From Doris montereyensis (taxonomy: Eukaryota; Mollusca; Gastropoda; Nudibranchia; Dorididae): a stretch of 64,000 nucleotides of DNA. The position numbers were made by a program, and so were the translations under genes. The notes beneath the pieces were generated by a model. The model ran no database searches. It was not told the DNA's origin and saw only the letters and a program-made list of their open reading frames with translations. Where the stretch lies: positions 726,001 to 790,000 of the forward strand of contig JAXRKP010000006.1 of the NCBI GenBank assembly GCA_037039925.1, read 5' to 3'. Of the stretch, positions 12,850 through 29,209 are shown piece after piece (position 1 is the first letter of the stretch; the number at the start of each line of letters is the position of its first letter).

Positions 12850-15800
12850 CATTCACATAATACACATTATATACACGCGCACGTTCCCTGTGGCGGTACC
12901 CAGTGGGTAAAACGGCTGACTGCTTTTTAGATGATAAAAATTTTCACCAGGTAATTCACGTTGTATCAAGGAGTGGAGTGGAGTGGTCAGTTCCGTCTCT
13001 AGAAGTGTTATCAAAGAGAGCTACAGTCCCCAGACAGTATCTCAACCGTACTTGGTAGCGCCCTTGCAAACACTATGGTATCGTAGTTTCAAAAACTCTG
13101 TGTGTAAATTCAGTTGCTTGCGTCTTGTCATAACACTACTTTTATCATATCAAGCTCTTAAGCCTCCTTTCTTGTCTTTTATTTTTAGTAATTTGTTTCT
13201 CGCAACACAGATAATGTACATGTACGATGGTTTCAGTGTTTTTGAATACGTATGTCTCAGTTTTCAAAAGAGAAATAATGAAGCTGGAGTCATTCATTCT
13301 TTCATTCATTCATTCCTTCATTTATCCATTCATACATGGCTGCTTTAGGCTCAACGAAGTTTACAATACGACAATCTATCCTTTACTTTATTGTCTTTGG
13401 TTTTAACTTCTTCGTAATTCCACGATGGAAGTAACCTACAGGACGCGTTGTATTCTTGATACAACTGTGAATTAGCATGAAAGGCACGTCATGTTATCAG
13501 ATCAACAACATTCTACCATTCAAATTCACCTCTATGTAATCATATACTCTTGTCTCATTATTATTTCATGAGTATTCATTAAAACAAAATATTCATATTA
13601 ATTGAAATACGTGTATCATATCATATCGTATCGTGTCAGAGGCTTGATAGGTAATTCGACCTTTAAATTCCCATAAATCTTAATACAAGGATGAAGTTTT
13701 AAAAACGATTGAACATACAGGAATCAATAAGAACAATGCACATTCATTCGTCATACAAATATTTTTAATTGTAGAGCTCTGTATCAATGGCAGTTTTAAA
13801 AGAATCAATAGTTTTTAATTTTTGTTTGTTTTGAACTGTAAACTGATCCATGTTTTGACTGTTCTTATAATAAAATAAAAGTATGTCTAACAGAAGTAGA
13901 AATTCTTGTAATATATATCTTGAATTTATCTCCCCGAGTAAAATTCACATGAGAATAGTTGAAAAATTATGTATAATCAACATTATCTATATCATTAACA
14001 ATTTTATACAGTGGGATAAGATTCCCCGTTTTCTTCTGTATATTAGAGAGGAGAAGAAATTTCAATCTTTCATCATATTACCATGTTCTAATTCTCTTCA
14101 TAACCTTGTCGCTCGTCATTGTACTTTTTTATTTATTAAAGAATGGATTGCCGTTTAAACAATGGGCTCTATAGACATTTTCCATATTCCAGTATAGGTC
14201 TAATAACAATTTTATATTCTTATCAACGATTACATCAATATCCTTTTCTGACTCTACAAAAGACAAGTCATTGGATCTGTTAGAGTCAACACAATATGAA
14301 ATCATAAGTAGTCCTTCTACAAGTCAAGTTATCCGAACACAGCCCAGTTTTGCTCTGAGACACGTTTATAAAAATGTGCTTAAAAGTCATTCGTTATACC
14401 GATAGGCCTACTCCAGTACTCGTGCTTGAGGTAATCTGTGTTATCACTTGGTTTAAGGAAAGACGTTCTCAGCCAAATGTTATCAAGGGGTTTTCTATTG
14501 TGTGTCTCCTAAAGGCCGATGCTGTCTTAAAAAATATTTAAACCGTTTGCTAAGATGGTAGACCCTAATCTATACCATCGAAAATTGAACTTAAGTTTAA
14601 ACTTTTCTGCTAGAAGGATAGACTTGATGGTGAGTGATTAAAAAATGTATAAGTAAAACGATATTTGTTGTTGGTGTTGTTGCTGTTTCATAATTCTTTA
14701 ATCTTTCATTCAACTAACAATATAAAACAACCAAAGAACAACCATAATTAAAGGTGAAACAACTGTGAAACAACTATGCTTGATTCCTCGTGCTATGTGC
14801 TTGCATCTTTTTCTCTCGTGTAATGAAAACAGACTTTCCTGCTGATCCAAGGTCACCAGTCTTTCTGTCACTCCTGTGATTAGATATACCTTTTTTATTT
14901 TATTTATTTATTTCTTAGTTAACTCACATCCTACCATTCGATATATAGTCGTGCTCTGATCTGGTTGATGCGTTAACGTGTTTGAAATACTATTCCCAAA
15001 GAAACATTTACAAACTACGTCGAGAGATTGATCCAAAGACTATTTTCGGATATCTGCAAGAATTCGGACTGTGACACCAAATCTAGAGTACAATTAATGT
15101 ACTAAGTACTAGATTTTCTAAATTAATTTTTTAAATGTATAAAAATTTAACACATTACACATTGACTATATTTAAAAAAATAATATACTGGATATGCAAC
15201 TATTTATTAAAGTTGTTATTTTCATTTGTTTAAGAAGATCTACTTGTATTCAATGTCCCACCCCACCCAGACCAATGTGAGTAATATTAGTCAGATGCGA
15301 ACCCTGAGGTCACCGCCATGGTGTATAGGATTTATTTTAAAGAAACAAACAAAAACAAACTTATGGTGAAAACCTGTGGGAAAAGCAAAAGATTATTGAC
15401 AGACGTAAAAAAATAAAACACTTCATATTAAATTAGGTTCGTTCCCTACTGCATAGAATTTTTAGAACTCAACTACATGTACTCCATACACCTTGATTCG
15501 TGGTTCGTGGCAGCTTTATACTCTAGGTTGGGCAGGGCACTTACTTAGCAAATGATAATAATTGGTGAATTCTCATATTAGTATTGTCAATTTGAAAGGG
15601 CTGCAACTTACTGCAAGTTGTACACTTTTATCGTTCTTTGAAGGTTTTCTGTCGTGGTTTCTTCAGTCCTATAGAATACATGTACACCATGTAGGCCTAC
15701 AGTATTACGGCCCCTGATATTGAGCACTTTTATTGACCAATCCGATGCGACCAAAGCATTCATTCAAAATGATGGTTCAAACTGATGTCAGGAAGATCAC

Positions 15801-15940
15801 ATAGTCCATTTGGGGTTTGCGACAACAGATGGCAAGTTTATTAGAAGTGAAGATTACCTGTACAATTTAAGCCTATCGTTTGTCTTGGCGTTATAGAACA
15901 ACTAGATCTATGGTGTATGTGTGTCCCTCTTTGAGTTTGT
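12850..15940. other. Long unassigned AT-rich intergenic stretch
   Basis: Contains a (TTCA)n-like run at about 13286-13335 and a few open frames of under 125 codons that I cannot tie to any family. No exon, tRNA or transposon core was recognised. TAGGCCTA occurs at 14403 and 15692. Confidence 0.5.
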
Positions 15941-15944
15941 GCTG

Positions 15945-16115
15945 GCTACGAAGCGTAGCTAACTCGGTTGGTAGCACGTTTTTTTCATGGCGAGGCGATG
16001 GGTGCCGACGCATAGGTCGCGGGTTTGATCGCCATGGTGGCTATTCCCTGTATTTGTCTTGTCTTTGTTCTTATGAGGCTTTAATATTTGTCAATGTCAT
16101 TCCTTAACTTTCGAC
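15945..16115 (+). repeat. SINE-2 (tRNA-derived)
   Basis: The head reads AGCGTAGCTAACTCGGTTGG, then GGTCGCGGGTTTGATCGCC, a good A and B box pair about 70 bp apart. The body continues TATTTGTCTTGTCTTTGTTC. The copy at 16735 aligns along its whole length. Confidence 0.75.
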
Positions 16116-16554
16116 ATTGCCCTTGCTTCACTGTTTGTCTTTCGTATTATAGATATATACCAGATCTTCTCCAAAGGCATACTAAAATATATTGTCATGT
16201 ATTTATTCGTCAATGTTCAATGGTTGTTTTTAAAAATAATATTGGGTTTAGATCTAGAAAAATTGTAACCTGGGACACTAGGAGAGCGAACTGTCAGTGA
16301 ATATGACTGCTAGTTACGGCTGCAAAAATTTTGAAGTTTGGGTCAAAAGTATCGAATTTTAGATATTAGCATTTTCACATGCTATAACCCTTCTAGAATC
16401 GGTCTGCGACAGTAAAAAAAACATGAAAGCTATATGTGGTTTTAGACCCTCTTTTTATTGAAAAAATGTTATAAGTTTTTTCCTAAATATTTGAAAATAT
16501 GGAAATGAAAAAGAAATCAATGCCTGTCATATGTGATATATTCGAAAAAAAAAG

Positions 16555-16690
16555 TGTGTAAAATCCAATATGGCCGCCGTTATCGTGGCAACCAAAATGC
16601 AAAATGTTAAGAAGCAAGAAAAACTAGTTCATGTTGATCACAACATGATACCTTTTGTATGTGTGAAGTATGAACATAATATGTCAAATA
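16555..16690 (+). repeat. Dispersed repeat R, partial copy
   Basis: Contains AAATCCAATATGGCCGCCGT followed by an X-box-like TATCGTGGCAACC. It is the inverted partner of 1855-1975. Confidence 0.8.
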
Positions 16691-16734
16691 TTGAATATTT
16701 TGCTCTCAGCTGTAGTCCCCCCCCCCCCCCACCC

Positions 16735-16935
16735 ATTTAAGGAGCGTAGTTAGCTCGGTTGGTAGCACGCTTTGTTTTCATTGCGAGGTGATAGATGGTG
16801 ACGCAGAGGTCGCGAATTTGATCCACATGGTGGCCAGGATTATTTTCTGTCTATTCCTTGTAATTGTCTGGTCTTTGTTCCTACGGGGCCCTAATATTAT
16901 TCAATGTAATTTCCTTCATTCGAGACACCAGGCAT
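16735..16935 (+). repeat. SINE-2 (tRNA-derived), second copy
   Basis: The head GAGCGTAGTTAGCTCGGTTG with GGTCGCGAATTTGATCCAC matches the copy at 15945, and so does the body as far as the ATTCGAGACA-like end. The two copies flank a repeat-R piece in the same orientation. Confidence 0.75.
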
Positions 16936-21234
<4,299 letters not shown>

Positions 21235-22100
21235 TTGTAGGTCACAAATCATTCATCCATTATAATATCTTGATCTCTCCAAGTACCGAGTCTGAGGTAG
21301 GTATTGGCGATCCTGGATCTCCATCTTTCTCTGATATTCGAGGATATGATGAAGTCATTGTTGGTGATGTTCCTATTTGTGGCCCAGTTGTAGGGAATTT
21401 GTATGTAAATGTATGCTATTTTCTGTCTTCTTTTGTTTTTTATTCTTGAGATCTTTCTTAACAACATACTTAGTTCTTCTAGTCCTCCTTTCTATATATA
21501 TATATCTAGTGAATTTCACAATTTGACTTTTTGTAACAACTCTTACAAGTGCTCTTCTGTTGGCCTGCAAGGGTCAGGACCTCCTCAATTAACTTTCTTT
21601 TTTTCCATGACATTCTCAGTATCCTATGGAGGAACCACGTTTCTACTGCCTCTAATATCTCCGTTATTTGTTTGTTCATTGACCAGCATTCACAGTCATA
21701 CATAAGCACTGCTTAGGCCTTCAAAGCTCTTATTTTTGTATCCATTCATAAATGTATATTCTTCATTACTCGATTTGATTTTGTAAAAAAAAAGCATCTT
21801 TTGCCATTGCAATTCTCTTACTACTGACCCATTTATCACATCGTTCATCTGATGTTATCATGCATCCAAGGCAAGATTACTTGAAATTACTTATTTGATT
21901 AATTGCGCGTTCGTTTCTCTTTTCAATATTGCATCTTGAAATAGTTTATTTCTCCGTTGTTACAATGCATTTCATTATTCCTATGTTAAGTTTTAATCCT
22001 TTGGCTGCACTCTCGTCTGCGACCTCGTCAAGTTTAGTTTGTAAACTTTCCTCTGATTCTGCAATAAATGATGTTTTGTCTGGCACTGGTAGTACATGCA
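21235..22100 (-). mobile_element. LINE-G reverse transcriptase C-terminal half
   Basis: Minus-strand translation in shifting frames gives the order expected of a non-LTR retrotransposon. A palm-to-thumb segment is followed by SNEEYTFMNGYKNK, then LMYDCECWSMNKQI, then VETWFLHRILRMSWKKR (compare L-Y-G-x-E-x-W and R-R-M-L-R-I-S-W in active elements), and finally RERWRSRIANTYLRLGTWR near the end. Frameshifts and stops mark it as inactive. It is distinct from LINE-B in its C-terminus. Confidence 0.8.
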
Positions 22101-22727
22101 CTAGATCTAGTCGTCAATGGTAGCTGTGCTGACTGAGTGTTCGGTCATGTGGCAAAGGCTCAATGAGTTTTTGTGGTGGGTTTTTTCTTCTTTATTTCTG
22201 TGCATATTATTTCATAATTTTCTTCTTTTTTCTCCTCTGTTCTAAGGAATCTATTGGTATTGATAATGATAGTGTTCATTTTCTACTGCACAGAAATTCA
22301 ATTCATCTTTCTTATTATTTTTCAACATGTGCAAAATCTCTGGCAAGCCATTTTAATTTCTTGTTTACAATATAGGGTTGTCAGGCTATTTCATGACCGA
22401 AGTTGAGTGTAAGAGACAAATATACAGTCATCTGAATTAATTTTTCCTTATCTTGATCTACATACTCTAGTTATGCTTTCTCTGTAGTTCTTTTATAAAC
22501 ATTCCTCACCCCCCCCTCCCCAATATATGTCTTTCTCATCTTGTCTTCTTCTTTCACCCCCTTCCCCCGTCTCCCCTTTGTCTATGTCTGTCTGTCTGTT
22601 TGTGTCTCTCTCCATCTCTTTGCCTTTGTTTCTATCTTTGAATCTGTCTTTGTTTCTGTCTTTGCATCTGTCTTTGTTTCTATCTTTGCATTTGTCTCTG
22701 TCTGTTGTTATCTGTTGCATCTGTCTC
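22101..22727. other. No recognisable gene; T-rich DNA
   Basis: Leads into a tract of TCTG and TTTGTTTCTGTC-like pyrimidine repeats from about 22580. Confidence 0.5.
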
Positions 22728-23151
<424 letters not shown>

Positions 23152-24984
23152 TGTTCCATCTTCTCCCTCAACATCTTTGCAAAGTCATTTTCAAACTTAA
23201 CGTTCGTTTTCTCATTGAAAAGTTGCTCCATCTATTCTATATCTTTATATTCTTATAGTCTTAATAACAAAGTGAATAGATAATGACTAAAACTTGTCTT
23301 AACTAAGTCTATGTCTTAAATCTACGCCAATTAAACATATCAATAAACGTCTTTAATAGATGTGTCATATAAATGATATTATCATAGTATCGACGATTGT
23401 CATAGAGTCTAGAAAGAATATATTTTATTATTTAGCATTTTTGGCCCCACCGAGGTTTTTTTATTGACTACATTGTCTATTTTTAAATTGGCAGTTTCTT
23501 TTTCTTTTCGTTTTATTTTCAGAATGGACTCGTGCTGCCATATTTGGAAATCGCTTTTGCTTAACCTTCACGTCATCTACGCACCCTCATTGAAATGGAT
23601 ATAAAGAACTATGTCTTCTTGGGGAGGGGGTGGGGTGCGGTATAAAAAAAAAAATATGGAAAAGAAGAGGAAGAAAAATGATAAAAAGTAAGCAAACGAA
23701 ATAATGTTGAACGTCAAATGACCGTTTACTCGGATTCTTGAAATTGTCATTTGTGGTCTCAAAATTCATCCTATCTTTTGTTTGTTTAAACAGACAACAT
23801 ACAACAGAATGACGCTTTCAATAATTGGTCATTTGGCCAATTACCAATTGCCTACAAGGACTGTCCTCTGCATCAGTACCCATTGACACGAGCATAACGT
23901 AACAAGGCCTAAAATTGGTGTTTTTGTTCGTTCGGCTCGCGTTATCAAGGTGCTTTTAACATCTGGAAACTTTTGCTTCAATATCTGCCAGTATGGGAAA
24001 ACGACAGCATACATGATAGATTAAACTGAAAAGAGGCACTTCGGAGAAATTTGCATACATCGAAAGACGGACATGATCAACGGACGAAAAACACTGCGCT
24101 TCGATTCATAATAATATCAGAAACTGCTACATGTACGTCTGCATGTACATCAAAACAAAATTTAATATAGATATCCTTTCCTTTGAGTTATTTTATAAAC
24201 GTCTTCATCGCACACACACACATACACACACCCACACTGAAATTGCTCGTTTTAAATACAATGTATAACCTTGATTTAGTAGGGGTCTGACACGTTTTAC
24301 TGTTATTGTAGTGTTATTGTCGTGGGTTTTTCTCTCTGCAGGAAAAAAGAAACGTTTTTTCTCTTCTGTTTTAGCTATTAAGATCATTTCTGTTGTCATC
24401 TTTTTCGTTTTATTGGTTTTACTTAATATTGTTGTCGTTGTTTTAGTGTTTTGGTTTGGATTTTGTTGTTGTTCTATGATGCTCGTTCGTTGTCGCTTTT
24501 GTGCATCTAACTTAAAAAATGTCATAAAAATTTGTGACCACCGTACGAAATTAACAACGTTACCGTATTGCATTTACATTTAAATGCACAATTGAGATTA
24601 AGAAGGAGAAGGAGAAGGGAAATAGAGAGTGAGAGAAAAAGGAAGAAGTAAAATTTAAAGAAAAAGTAAAGTCATATATACACGTACTTATATCTATTTC
24701 GGCACTGCTGATGAGAAACTGAGCATATGTTGTCATACACACATCGGCGACGCCTAATCGGACGAGTCGACACGCTTCTTACTCCAGTCAGTCAGTCAGT
24801 CCAGGCCACGTAAGATGTACTGTGAAAGAGAGCAGTAGTGACATGCTTAGAACAGAAACAAAGGGCTGATAATGGCTTATCTATAATACCAACTAATAGC
24901 TACAGCCCTTAATCCTAGACGACTCACAAGACATGACTGTAATTTGTGCAATATTATGATTATTCGCTATGTTTGTTTTTGATG
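23152..24984. other. No recognisable feature
   Basis: Intergenic AT-rich DNA. An ORF at 24205-24573 (minus) has no supporting motif and a low-complexity Lys/Thr/Asn composition. Confidence 0.5.
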
Positions 24985-24987
24985 TGG

Positions 24988-25034
<47 letters not shown>

Positions 25035-25048
25035 CGCGTGTGTGTGTT
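24985..25048. repeat. (GT)n-(GC)n-(GT)n alternating purine-pyrimidine tract
   Basis: A GT run, then about 12 bp of pure GC alternation, then GT again. Such a tract could adopt Z-DNA. Confidence 0.95.
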
Positions 25049-25700
25049 TGTTAGTTCGTTCATTGTTTGCTTAAACTGTGTGGCGCCAATGTAAACATTT
25101 TGCAGACCGATACCAACCCCACCCACTTTGATTTCATTCATCGTTTCTACTTTGACATCCTGCCCTACTTTATTTCCACCTTCTTGGAGAGTAGATATCT
25201 ATTAAAAAGAATTAGATCTACATGTACAACAAAATATATTTTTTAAAAGCACTCAGAGAGCGCAGACCCCGCCAAAGCCGATCATGCGGCGTTTTCAGAG
25301 ATGCAGCATTTTTATATTGCAACGTAGGTCTAATATTAATGGAATGATTACATAGATTTCATTATAATGATATTGATTAGTAATAACAATTCAAGCTTCC
25401 TTTTGCAATATTTATTGAGATTTAGCAGTCTCAATCTCTCTCTGGTGCCTCTTCTGCTTTGTATTTTTTGTTTTCTGATTTTTTTACTATTTAATTTCAT
25501 GAGGTTTAGATTCTTACTTCTAGCAATCTAGATTCAGATCTATAAAAAATAATCTACGTGTCAATCTAGAATTGGAACCTAATGAGGTGCTGGATCAACA
25601 CATCTATCTAAATCTACATTATTATCTAGATCTAGATCTAGCTTCGTTGTATTTGTACTACTATTTATGAAGCTCGAATTCTTCTACTGGGTATAATATC
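25049..25700. other. No recognisable gene; rich in TCTAGA/AGATCT words
   Basis: AT-rich DNA in which TCTAGA, AGATCT and CTAGATCTAG words cluster at about 25500-25660. The same habit is seen at 36880-37140. Confidence 0.5.
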
Positions 25701-26199
25701 AGCGCCCGGTGCGATCAACCCCGACCCAGCGGGTCCGCAGGTGGTGGATGACGGACAGGCCCCCAGGTATGGGGTTTAAATTCTAGCTGTTGCTACGGCA
25801 CTCCGAACCAAACGCCGGGTGTCCAGCGAGGAGGCTAGGATGGATGGATGGATGGATGGTACCGTTGCCTTTTCAAGATGATCTCACAATCTGTTGACCT
25901 GACCTGACAGTATGGCGAAAAGGGAGCGCCAAAGAAACTTTCTAGACCCGGGTAGGTGAAGCAGTCCGTCTAGGAGGAGAACTCTGATTTAAAAACCATG
26001 GTAGAGAGGCCTCATTAGTTTAGTGAAGCAACTTCTCTAGGAGTGAACCTCCAAATTCAATTCCAGCCCTCCAAGTTAGGGAGTTAGGCATGAGGTTAAC
26101 CGTCTCATCTCGTAGAACTTCAGTGGTTACACAAATACGAAACAAACACATTGAAAAAAATCAACGTCTGGGAAGAGGAGGAGCTTCTTTTACAGATTG
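25701..26199 (+). mobile_element. Probable 5' leader of LINE-A
   Basis: A GC-rich segment (25701-25838) is followed by (GGAT)n and then about 330 bp leading directly into a LINE endonuclease frame. No other copy lies in the window, so assignment to LINE-A rests on adjacency only. Confidence 0.4.
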
Positions 26200-26850
26200 T
26201 ATGACCTTCAACGGGCAAATCCGCAAGGAATCCTTGAGCTGATTTCTCCCCCATCAGACATATATCTCCTTGTTACATCGCGGAATTTTCGCACGATGTT
26301 CAAAACGGGCAAAACCGCACATGTTAGAAAGGAAATGAAAATATATAAGATTCGTATTCTTGGGATCAGTGAAACACATTGGACTCAAACTGGGCAAAAG
26401 AAATTGAGAACGGGAGAACAAAATTGAATACTCTTCTCGGGAAAGGAGAATGGGTCACATAGAGAGGGAGCGGCTTTGGTTATTAACAAATAGGCTCAGA
26501 GAACTTTTTAGAAGTTGGGAAGCAGCCGGACCAAGAATATTAATGGCATAATTTACAAGAAGGCATCAGAACATAAACACGAACTGTGTCCAAATTTATG
26601 CACCCTGATACAGAGAAGGGTGACTTTTTTATGATCGTCTCCAAACATTGGTCGAAAAAAAACTCCCAAAACAAGATATAAACATTGGCGATGCAAACGC
26701 AAAAGTGGGATAAAATGTTTACCTTGGAACTAGAAGACACGATGGGCAGACACGGAATAGGAAGTAGGCCTATGAATTAAAATGGAGAAAGGATTGTCAG
26801 TTTTTGTGCCACTAACAATCTAGTTAAATGTGGTATTTACACTTTAGCAG
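26200..26850 (+). mobile_element. LINE-A endonuclease (EEP) domain, decayed
   Basis: Frames on the plus strand spell NFRTMFKTGKTAHVRKEM, then RILGISETHWTQTGQKKL, then NINTNCVQIYAP, FYDRLQTLVEKKLPKQ, INIGDANAKVG and NGERIVSFCATNNLV. These are the successive blocks of an exonuclease-endonuclease-phosphatase domain as found in non-LTR retrotransposons: the E in SETHW is catalytic, and GDANAKVG stands for G-D-F-N-A. Several stops and frameshifts interrupt it. The reverse transcriptase that should follow is absent. Repeat P and a LINE-B 3' end follow instead, so this locus is a mosaic. Confidence 0.85.
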
Positions 26851-27035
26851 CGTAAAATAAAGCGGGTCAAATTTGTACTCGATGTCGGTATCGGCTTAGA
26901 TCTACATTACAGATGGAAGAAATGCATCCTATTCCTATGCTCAAAAGCCGCGACGTCACACAGGCCGTGGTGACAACATCGTCTCTGGTTTTAAACAATG
27001 AAACAAGATGGCGGCGCAATCAATCACGTCGTTGC
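26850..27035 (+). repeat. Repeat P, shorter copy
   Basis: Matches the reverse complement of 32680-32935. Shared blocks are GTCAAATTTGTACT, GTCGGTATCGGCTTAGATC, GCTCAAAAG, CTCTGGTTTTAAACAATGAA and AAGATGGCGGC. This copy lacks about 60 bp present in the middle of the other. It sits exactly between LINE-A and LINE-B pieces. Confidence 0.8.
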
Positions 27036-27039
27036 TGAA

Positions 27040-27725
27040 TAAATCTTAAATTGGGCAGGTAGACTTAAGAACAAGTTCACTGCTACAATTACCTAGGAGT
27101 AATGATTAACTCAGAGGGAAAACTAAGAGAATAAATCAGCCAGAGAATCCAAAAGGCAAGTGCAATACATAACCATCTAGGAAAGGCATTTGTAGATAAA
27201 CAAGAATTGTCAACAAAAACTAAAAAATGGCAATATACAACACAGTTTATTGTCCTACTCTCATCTATGGCAGTGAAACCTGGACCTTAGACAGTAGAGT
27301 GCAGGCAGCTGAAATGAAATATCTAAAGAGTACGGTAGTAGGGAAAACTAAAAGAGACAAAATCAGAAACATAACAATAAGAGATCAAACCAAAGCAGAT
27401 GGCATAAAAACTAAGCTAGAAATAAATCAATTGAGATGTTTTGGGCATGTAAACAGAATGAATGACAGTAGAATAGCTAAATCAGTATACAGTGCTAAAG
27501 CCCAAGGTAAAAGACCAAAAGGCACACCTCAGAGAAAGTCAGAAGAAGATATAAAAGAGGCATTGAAGCATAGGAATTTAACATTTTGGAAGGAAACAGA
27601 AAATGCCAGGACAGGGCATCCTGGAGAAAGATCATCTCGGGCATCTGAACCCATACACCGAAAGGTAGAATGGGAACTGATAAAGAAAGAAAGAATGTTA
27701 TTATTATTATGATTAAAGTTGATAT
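27040..27725 (+). mobile_element. LINE-B 3' portion (RT thumb and C-terminus)
   Basis: Begins in the segment coding YLGVMINSEGK and continues through YCPTLIYGSETWTLDSR, NQLRCFGHVNRMNDSRIAKS and the Lys-rich KSEEDIKEALKHRNLTFWKE. An open frame of 161 codons (27227-27712) survives. It ends with the LINE-B 3' sequence GAATGGGAACTGATAAAG and a (GAAA)n tail. By eye it is very similar to 30330-31000, so both are relatively young. Reverse transcriptase motifs with the FADD box are missing here. Confidence 0.9.
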
Positions 27726-28019
27726 CTATAGCTACTTTTTAAAATATGTGTACATTTAGTTCAATAATTGGACCTAATTTTATATATAAATATGTAAAAA
27801 GTGTTTTTATTGCTTCAGGGTGTGATGGTTCTGTTAAATGAAAGATTGACAGTTAATCTTTTTGTTTTTTCAGGTCTTGTTGAAAGATAAATTGGACATA
27901 TCACTATCACAGACCACTTGTGACTGCCTAAAAGTGGGAGTACAGTGCTGACATGCTGCCACTCAATTGATCCATGCAGTGTTTTAATAATATGTGTCTC
28001 TTATTAATGTCCTTTTCAG
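27726..28019. other. No recognisable feature
   Basis: AT-rich DNA between the LINE-B tail and a SINE pair. Confidence 0.4.
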
Positions 28020-28300
28020 GATAATTTTCAAATGGGCCAAGAGCGGTCCCAAACGAGCATGTAGAATCGAACCTGCAACCTCTTCTTCGCCACCCATTGC
28101 CTTGCCATTGAAAGAAAGCACACTACGAACCATGCTTACTACATGCCTTTAAAAAAATCAGCTTCATTAACAAGGCGAGGCATGAGTGCTGATGCGGAGG
28201 TTGCGGGTTCGATTCTGCCTTGTGTTTACAGAGTGTTTTCTTTTTATCCTATTGTGTTTGTCTAAACATTTTATTTCAATTTTCATGTTCTTATTCATCA
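28020..28300. repeat. Two opposed tRNA-like SINE heads (SINE-2 related)
   Basis: The minus strand at about 28100-28040 carries GAGGTTGCAGGTTCGATTCT, a strong B box. The plus strand at 28165-28225 carries GGCGAGGCATGAGTGCTGAT, then GGTTGCGGGTTCGATTCTGC, which aligns with SINE-2, and continues into a SINE-2-like tail. They face each other across a short spacer. Confidence 0.6.
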
Positions 28301-29209
28301 TTTTATTATTTGATATTTTGAATAGAAAAGGTTTGAATATATCAAAATGGTTAAAAGTCAGATGAACATACATGTATTTCATCACTTTGATTTTAAGATG
28401 AAATTCTGTTATTTTTCTTATTATTTGTTTTATTGGGAAGATCTAAAAATGTCATAAGCTGTAAATTAAATCAATCATCAAATATGTAGGCCTATATCTA
28501 TGATTATTAATCAATATGAAATTGAAACACTTTTAACTTTTTCAAAAGTTTCTTTTCATAAGTTAGGTTATATTCTACATATTATATCCCCTTTGTTATG
28601 CTGGGGTTGTAACTTTTTGTTACAAAACAATATGTGTAAAGATTGGAATTACTAAGTCAAAAGCAAGTGTGCTCTTGTAAAATGGCTGCAACTTTATTCA
28701 ACTGACAGCTACAGGAAGTCATCAAAAAATAACATTAAAGCAATGTAGTTCATACATGCATCTTAATAGTGGACATGCATAATGTTACTTTAACTATACT
28801 TTCATACATTACATTCCTCCCAGCTTAGTTAACATCAAAGCATCAAATAGAGCAGAAATCACTAAATCAAAAGAAATGCATACTATTGCGACAATGATAA
28901 CCTAGTACCTCTAGGCATTCAAAAGTTAAACTTGAACTTGAACATAATACTAATCAAAAATTGCTTCGACTTCAAACATGATTTATATTTAGAATACCTA
29001 TACCAATAATTAGAGTAGTTGCAAAAGGCTTGTTTCATTATTTTTAAAATAGTAACTAACTTAATTGAGTATTTCATAGTTGAAAATATAATATTAAAAA
29101 GACATGCAATCAACTAACAAAGAAGCGTCATGGTATTGGTAACATGTAATATATTTTCTCCCCTTCTTGTCATTTGTTTATTTTATGTATGAATAAAAAA
29201 CATAAATGA
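28301..29209. other. No recognisable feature
   Basis: AT-rich intergenic DNA. TAGGCCTA occurs at 28487. Confidence 0.5.

Noticed and set aside
13883..14158. 91-codon ORF
   Set aside because: Ile/Asn-rich composition as expected of AT-rich noncoding DNA; no motif or splice context.
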